This document shows, one piece after another, positions 57,054-64,000 of a stretch of 64,000 nucleotides of DNA. The notes under the pieces are model-generated. The model did no database searches, had not been told where the DNA came from, and worked only from the letters and a program-made list of their open reading frames with translations. Position 1 is the stretch's first letter. Each line of letters begins with the position of its first letter. Source of the DNA: Lineus longissimus (taxonomy: Eukaryota; Nemertea; Pilidiophora; Heteronemertea; Lineidae); assembly GCF_910592395.1 (NCBI RefSeq), contig NC_088320.1:8246001-8310000 (forward strand), given 5' to 3'. The translations under genes were made by a program, and so were the position numbers.

Positions 57054-59270
57054 TTGTTTTTACTGAGCCGATCGCCAGGACCCGAGGGATGTGGTTTTCG
57101 ACACGTATCTCCGAAACTGCCGCACGGAACGACCTGAAATTTGGTTAGGTTACGTTTCATAACCTGCTAACGAACAGCGTGTACTTTATTTTTGCAGCCG
57201 TTGCTTACTTTTTTAGTTTTCGGGTGATTTTTGATGAAAATCGCCGGTTCTGAACCGTTCCGGTAATAGCACTGCCTCCCGCGTTTTTACCGATTAGGCA
57301 AGTTGCTCAACGTTGATCTGTCCCGACCTGAACAGGTGGGAGGATACCCGCTACATGGAAGAGCCAACAGACATTTCGTCTACGCATTCTAGACTGGGTG
57401 AGTGTGAATTTTTCGTGATTGTAATCGCCCTCAAATTTGTGTTGAAACACTGCATCAGACAAAATTAACTCATCAGAGGTCAAGAAAAGGATCTTAAGAA
57501 TATATATTCGCTGTTAGTTTGGGTGATTATAGGGAGCACGTCCATCTTTTGAGGCAAACTTGTCATCCGAAAGTTTCCAGATCCCCGCAATGGCGGATAT
57601 ACATTCATCAAAAAAATTACGAATTCGGGCAAGTTTCATCAAACTGTGCGCCTTAAACACCTAAGAATGTCTCAAAATCACCCAGACTCTACACATGAGA
57701 TATACCTTCACTGAAAATAATTGCTGAAACCTCGCTTAACGTGTCGCGAGTGCTGAAAGCAATAGTTTTGGAGATCGTTTTTCTGTACATCCTGCTCACT
57801 CCTGTAGAAATGTACAGTAAAGCACGTATACACATGGACACACGAATGTATACACACCTTCTGAAAATATTGTCAGCAAAGGTGATAAGTGTTTGTTCTG
57901 AATTATGACAATGAAATTCATAGACTATTAGCAGGTAACAGTGTCTGTTGGTCTGAATAATGAATGATAAAACTTCTGGTGAAGTTAAAATATTTCCTCG
58001 CTCTGTTTTACAGCCTGACGGGTATGATCAGCATCTGTTCTGTTCTGCGACCGCATCAGTCACGGATATAGGAGCCTTGACCACGAGGAGCTGATGAGGC
58101 AAAGTCGTATAACCGTCTTAACCTTGACATCGGTGCAGTGCTGAATTTGCCGTCCGAAGACAAACCAGTATAATATTCCAGCCGTATTTCGTTCTTTTTC
58201 ACTGTAATACTTTTACTTCAAAAAGACTGAATAAATAAACGTACTGTGGCAGTTAGTTTAAAAAGATATTATTGCATGTTACGTTTTTACTCTTAGTGCT
58301 GATCGGTCATACCCCTTGGGCCTGGCCGTGACCTTGCATACTGGTTGTCTCGATGCCGTATGCTATGACCATGTATATATCTACTGGACTGGTTTGTTGC
58401 ACCATACCAAAGGAATTAATTGAAAGATCAAGACTATTCCCTCACAATCTACACTAAAAAAGGATTGTTGCAACTAGTTACCCCTATGTTGTAATCATGC
58501 ACAAACTGGCCTGACTCGTCACAACCTACACTTCAAAGGAATTCAATGTTCAACTCTCATTTATTGGTCGTCCCAACATTGGGAGCGTTCATCCCCACCA
58601 GCCATATCAGATGGCCAACTGGTTTCCCTCACTCGACCAGAAAACACGTCCAAAGATACGAAAGATGTTGAGATTCAGATTACATTTGCTTGTTGTCTGC
58701 TGGATTCTGACCATCCATATGCTGAGTTGTTGCAGTCCCAGAACCATCGCTATTTCTAGTATTTATGATGCACCTACTGTCACAACCTAATTCAGCTGGT
58801 TATTCAGGGTTATTTGCCTGTGATTTATCTGGTTATATCCTGGTGCAAACCTAATTTCTCAACATGACAAAATACTTTCACCAGGGATATGGTCTGCAAT
58901 TTGCTGTTAGGCGAATTGCCCAATACTAGTTTCTTCTGGATTTATCAACGTTTCGTGTTTTTAATATTCGTTATAGTGAACGATAAGGATAAGGAGTTTG
59001 TTAGACGTATACGGTTTTGGATTTAGGATACCTTTCACAGAGAAATCGGTGAATGTAGTGTCATCGGAACGATCGTGTTGTGTCATGTTTTGTTTTGTGG
59101 TTCGTGATTGGAGGCCTCCCCCAGTGATTTAGATCGTCCCACGTGGACGAGAGATTCTTTTATTAATTTATTTAGATCCAGGATACCATCCAGGGACGGT
59201 ACCTGGTGAGACCGGTGTTATATATGTGCAATTCGTGTAAAATATATATATAGAAAAATTAGATAAATAG

Positions 59271-59373
59271 GAATTCAACGATCTCCGGGAGGAGTTTGGA
59301 TTCTACGACAAAAAGGAGACAGGACCGCCCGTCGATAGCCCCGGGCCAGGAAAGTTCGCCTGTTGTCTTCAAG
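59271..59373 (+). other. Candidate coding exon of an unknown gene
   Basis: A 103-bp open stretch follows an AG (AAATAG) and ends at a strong donor (TTCAAG|GTAAGT). It reads FNDLREEFGFYDKKE and then PGPGKFACCLQ, and ends in phase 1. The PGKFACCLQ turn resembles the start of a Tudor domain, but no WYR-type continuation was found downstream. The acceptor has a poor pyrimidine tract. A possible next exon starts after TTTCCATTTTCAG at about 59,735. Confidence 0.35.
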
Positions 59374-61352
59374 GTAAGTAAATAGTAACATTTTTCTTTC
59401 TCTAGTGTTCCTGCGGCATTTCGCATGTACATACGAAGCATCAAAGTGAACTTTCCCCCTCAATAGCTGGATTGTATTTTTGGATTACCCAAAAGAATGA
59501 CTACTTTGGGAAGGTCAAAAAATCACTTTGATCAATTTTATGTCAACATGTTATGTCGCATCGAAGCATACTCTGTTGGAAAGGACGCAGCCATTCCTAG
59601 CCCATGTCCGTATAACCACCGACTATTAAAAAACATTATAATTATGCATATAATTAACAAGGTATAGCTTTTACTCTATTTCGCGGTTATACGGACATGC
59701 GCCAGTTGGTTAACAGCACATTTCCATTTTCAGAATTTTCAAAATGTTTTATAAAAGTCAGTGGAGAAAAACTGCTTGACGTTTTGAAACTTTATCATTC
59801 ACCTCGGTTTTTTTAATATTTACAACACGAGCCTACTAGTGTGCGTTTCGAAATATTACGCGCTAATCAGCGGACCGTTGAAAACCAAGGCTTATAATTG
59901 CTGCCACATTTCAGGGTTGCGGTTAGGCATCAATAAAAGTTCCTCGAGCGCTGACTCTGTGTAAAATTGGCAAACAGAGTCTAGGTGATTATGATTCATT
60001 ATGTTACACTCCAATGGGTAGCTTGGAATGTGCTTGCCTTGGGGAAAACCCCTTGACTATGGATCAACCTTAAACAATCATTTACATGGCTCCGCTATCC
60101 CGACTGTGGTGTAGCACCCGTCTATAACTGGCATGAACAGGGAATACACTGGTTATGGATATCAGATCGTGTTTTCCTGCCTTTTGCAAGCAATTTCACT
60201 GGGCGTATCCCCGCGGCGACACCATGCTGATCTACTGATATGTTCGTAGTGGGGAGTCAAAGTCGAAGAGACGAATAGCCACTCGTCTCTTGTAGGGTGT
60301 TCATTGGAAGTGTTTGCATTTGTCAGCCTATAACATCATAAACACACGATTTTAATCCTTCAGTCTCGAGTTTGGCGGAGAAAACTAATCTTGCAGAAGT
60401 CTCAAACAATATCATATGTCGTCATGACAATATTTATTACTGAGACCTATTACAGTGCCATTCTATCCAATATTCTTTGAAGCGGTGGGTGAGACTACTT
60501 GTTTAAACTTTACCATTCTGCCCCCTCTAAGGCATACATTGGTAACTAATAAATTGACTGCGAAATCAACGCAGGTTGAATACAATGCGTTAGTAATTCG
60601 TTCTCGGATTTCGCGGAAGAGAAAACCAGAACAATATCATATGTTATCCTGAGTTTCTGGTGATGAACTCTTTGCACCGAATCTCCAGAGTTATACAGGA
60701 AATTTGTGCACAATAAAAGTGGCTGTAACAGACAGATACTAGATGGAGATTGGCCTATAGACAATATCAAATGATGATTGAATAAAAGTTCCTCCTCTCC
60801 GAAATCTGTTACATCTACTCTCAGTTGAAAACTAATGTGACGCTAAATAAGTTGGATCAAACTATCTATGGAGTTAGGATACTTTTGGGAAGCTAACTCC
60901 ACATATAATTTCATGTCTATATATAGATATTTCTTATTTCATCTTCAGCGTGAGGAACCAACTGTTTTCCCGCGACTGACCTCGGCATCCTCCCATCGAT
61001 GGATACAAGCCACCTGTCCAAGTCCGACCTGACAAATCATCATCGGAGACAAAAAATAAGTCTGGACCAAGATCACTGATCGACAAATCAAAATGGAGAG
61101 GTGCAATAATTGTTAATGCCCCAGGATAGAGTGTTCCTGGGAAGAAATAGCGAGTTTTCGAAACCCCCCGAAACGTCAACGCGAACGCAAATCCCATAGT
61201 AATCGGGAGGTCGAAAAATTGGATCGGCGTTCACGGTAGCGTTTCGGCGGATTTGCAAAAACTCCCTAAATTAAGGTATTGGAAGGTCGTGGTTCTCAGT
61301 AGAACCAGACCGCAACCCGATATCAAACAATAAGAAAATACATTTTTTCCAG

Positions 61353-61526
61353 GTGAACATTCCTATACCTAATAGGACACGAATCGTATCAAGACTCGAG
61401 CACCACCTGTTCCCACATGTCGGGCCGGCAGTAGAGCTTATTGTTAGGAAATATCTTCTTGTGAAAGCATTTGTCAGTGAGTTTTATTCATCCACATATC
61501 AAGACACCAATGTGTTTGTGAGATGA
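61353..61526 (+). other. Candidate terminal coding exon
   Basis: It starts after a good acceptor (CATTTTTTCCAG) and stays open 57 codons in phase 0 (VNIPIPNRTRIVSRLEHH to YQDTNVFVR, then TGA). AATAAA follows at 61,554-61,559, the right distance for a last exon. Family not recognised, and I could not join it to the exon at 59,271. Confidence 0.35.
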
Positions 61527-61559
61527 ACATTTGAATTTGTCCTGAACATATGAAATAAA

Positions 61560-62710
61560 GAATGGAAAGTTTCACAATCTAGGTTAGTTGTTTGTATATT
61601 TCTTCAAAAGTTCGTAATCAGGACAAAATTTGACACCTCCTTCCTAGGCCCAGTGGTTTTAAACGAACCAGTCACGTATTAAATGAAACCTTTAAAGGCT
61701 GATTAGACTGAACTGCTGGTAACACCGAGTAATTCTGCAACAAGCGGTCATACGCAACAACTATCGTGACCAAGGGTATCGTCGCAGTCACACGCATGCC
61801 AACATTAATGTTAAGGATGTTCTTTCATACTTTTAAAGATAATCAAGTCTCTGGTCCCCGATTGCCAATACCGTTTGCTTTCCCAATTTTGTGTGTTGAT
61901 GCAAGTGGGATGTTTTACCCACACCCCTGCATTCTGCGACCGTGCGGGCATGTGGCTCGATGTATTGGTCCACCGATGATCACTGTGGTCAACGGAAACT
62001 AAGTCACAATAAACCACAATCGAACTTTCTCTTCTTGTCCTTTCTTATGATGACACACTATGTGCAGAAACGACCTGAATTTAGACCGTGTGGATCTCAA
62101 ATGTAGACTAACCCTGAATATGGCCTCTACAGAGGCAATCGGCTGCAAGAAACTGCAAGGGAACACATAGACCGATACTTTGCAGGAACACAGGATTGCT
62201 GCATATCGAAACCCAAATAGCGAATGGATGGAGTGCCCCTGTGGTATATTTTTGCTTTTGGAGACAACAGGGAAGCAGCTTAAAACCCGACAGGCTTGGA
62301 CCTGATTCGCATCTGCATGGTTCTCCTCACCTGAACAGCAGACCGTCAGGTGCCGTTACGACCCCGCGTAACCAATGGGAGTATCGTCTAGGTTTAAGCT
62401 GTGTTGATGTGTTAGTTCTGGTGTTTAGACTTGCGAACTATTACCAGCGCACACTTCAGAGTTATCCCGGCGTTCCGTTATTTGTCTTTCAATCAAAATC
62501 CTGAAGTCCACGGGCACTGACTATGCCGAATCTTATTGGTACACCCGCCTACATAAACGATAAAAGGGACAAATAAAAACCCCAATAAACAATATGAAAT
62601 ATCGTCCCCCCTTACTTCCAGTTTATGTGATACTATAGTAGTCTCCTCTCCCATACATCTAGAATAGAAGACAGATGCATGTGACCAGACAGACATAATA
62701 CAGTGAAAGG
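61560..62710. other. No gene seen
   Basis: Open frames up to 102 codons (62,196-62,504) without motifs. Confidence 0.4.
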
Positions 62711-62716
62711 CCCCAA

Positions 62717-64000
62717 ATCATTACAAGCGAGGTTGAAGAAACAATCCGCACCCTGAAGGGAGGGAAATTTCCTTGAGTGGATAACATCCCAGGTGAACTT
62801 ATCGAGCACGGTGGACCCGCCATGGTCAAGGCACTAACGACACTGTGTCAAAAGATCTGGGAGAAAAAAGAATGGCCGAAGGAATGGACCCAATCTACGA
62901 CTCTGGCAGAACTACCGCACCATCAGTCTCATCTACCATCCAATCAAGGTTATGCTGCATAGGCTCGAACCCAAAGTGCATGGGTTATCCTGTTCAGGAT
63001 AACCTGTTCAGGTTATCCTGAACAGGCTCAAACCCAAAGTGGAAGAGATACTTGTAGAGAAACTGGTCGGATTCAGGAGCGGGAGAAACACAACTGAGCA
63101 AATCTTCAGCATCAGATTGTTGGTTGAAAAACATCTAGACTACCAGAGGGAGCTACATCACAGTTTCATCGACTTCAAGAAGGCATTTCACCGTGTATGG
63201 CATGAGGGCCTTTGGAAGGTTATGAGAGACTACAACATCGTTGAATCCCTGGTGTTCATCATCAAAGCACTTTTATATGACCATGCCAACAGCTCAGTCC
63301 TCCAAGAACCAACTTAGGGATTTCTTCAGAACGACAGTGGGAGTTCGATAGGGATGCCTACTCTCCCCAGCTCTCTTCAATGTGTTCTTAGAGATCGTGT
63401 AAGAAGCCCTGGCCAACTTCGCATCATCCATCTCCACAAAATCGGGGGCAGACCACTCACCAACCTTCGCTTTGCTGATAACATCAATCTAATGCCAGGG
63501 CGTGGAGACGAACACCAATATAGGCCTATCTCAACCCGTGTCAGAAGAAGCAGCACTGCATATGATGTAGAAGTCAGCACACCCTATTAAGCAAGAGCAT
63601 GGTCCACAGTCTGACACAGGAAGTCAGGTCAGCGGTATCCATGTGTGGCGAAATCCTTGAAGATGTGGACCATTTCAAGTACCTTGGCTCAATCATCAAC
63701 AGGGACGGTATTTCCACACAAGAAATAAGAACAAGACTCACCCAAGCAACAGCAGCACAGTCCAAACTCAGCTCTATCCTGCAGAGCAAGAATATCAGCC
63801 TGCGAGTAAAGATTAAACTCTTCAGGTCACTCATAATTTCCATCTTCCTCTACGGCTGCGAAAGCTGGACAACAATGGTCGCGACAGAGCGCCGAACCAA
63901 AACCTTTGAGAGGAAATGCCTGCGAAGGATCATTGGCATCTCCTACCTCGGCCTACAGCGAAGGACCAACAAGTCGGTACGACAAGAGGTAGAGGCAACT
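62717..64000 (+). pseudogene. RTE-like LINE reverse transcriptase, decayed, runs off window
   Basis: Pieces in three frames follow the order of an RTE-type reverse transcriptase. They are DNIPGELIEHGG and KEWPKEWTQS (62,777-62,910), GFRSGRNTTEQIF with FIDFKKAFHRVWHEG (63,069-63,215), GGRPLTNLRFADNINLM (63,445-63,495), and VDHFKYLGSIINRDG with FLYGCESWT (63,655-63,870). A stop and several frameshifts separate them. The catalytic YADD/FADD box reads FADN, so even a repaired frame would lack a metal-binding Asp. The 5' end and endonuclease are absent; the 3' part continues past 64,000. Confidence 0.85.

Noticed and set aside
57354-57398. Possible first coding exon (MEEPTDISST) before a GTGAGT donor
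   Set aside because: Other frames through the same stretch are equally open and no matching second exon was found.

Overview
This is nuclear DNA from an animal, most likely a marine invertebrate. It is intron-rich, with GT-AG exons of 12 to 258 nt, AATAAA poly(A) signals, LINEs, MITEs, a PIF/Harbinger transposon, a Helitron remnant and tRNA-like SINE heads. There is no operon structure. The best protein match, a short-chain collagen C4-like membrane protein, belongs to a family common in sponges, cnidarians, molluscs, annelids and lancelets. I cannot name the species from sequence alone.

1-31,320 is a segmental duplication. A unit of at least 10.7 kb occurs at 1-11,562 and again at 16,578-27,302 in the same orientation. 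A shorter inverted copy (29,310-31,320) matches 16,307-18,347. In each large unit I can assemble a small spliced gene: a promoter with TATA box, E-box and CRE-like site, a non-coding first exon, a signal-peptide exon, a 12-nt microexon, an acidic propeptide exon ending in Lys-Arg, and two short 3' exons for a mature peptide of about 30 residues without cysteine. The inverted copy carries only promoter, exon 1 and intron 1, and ends about 25 bp short of the coding exon. The units are loaded with nested mobile DNA: a 3.3-kb TIR element with 9-bp target duplications, holding an element of unknown class, which in turn holds a 481-bp solo LTR. The pre-insertion site of that LTR survives elsewhere in unit 1. 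Between the units (11,563-16,577) lie a TIR element made of AATTCC-type repeats, a LINE tail and tRNA-like SINEs. A LINE with an intact 5' end but no 3' end lies at 27,515-28,940.

31,320-37,800 is mostly DNA transposons: a 192-bp MITE, a 443-bp MITE plus a stray fragment, a complete-looking Harbinger transposase gene (34,279-35,289, minus), and a 694-bp element with perfect 21-bp TIRs and 9-bp target duplications.

38,934-44,147 (minus) is a five-exon gene with consistent splice phases. It encodes a type II membrane protein of 250 residues: a short cytosolic tail, a membrane helix, a furin-type site, then a C4-like cysteine-rich globular domain. Its first intron contains a LINE tail and a 34-bp tandem array.

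44,780-52,540 holds tandem repeats (63 bp, 74 bp in an ABAB pattern, and an 865/862-bp tandem duplication), a MITE and a decayed Helitron helicase. 52,579-53,589 (minus) is an unrecognised intronless 336-residue ORF lying between 21-bp exact direct repeats. 53,600-62,700 is sparse, with two candidate coding exons and a hairpin. 62,717 to the end is a decayed RTE-like reverse transcriptase that runs off the window.
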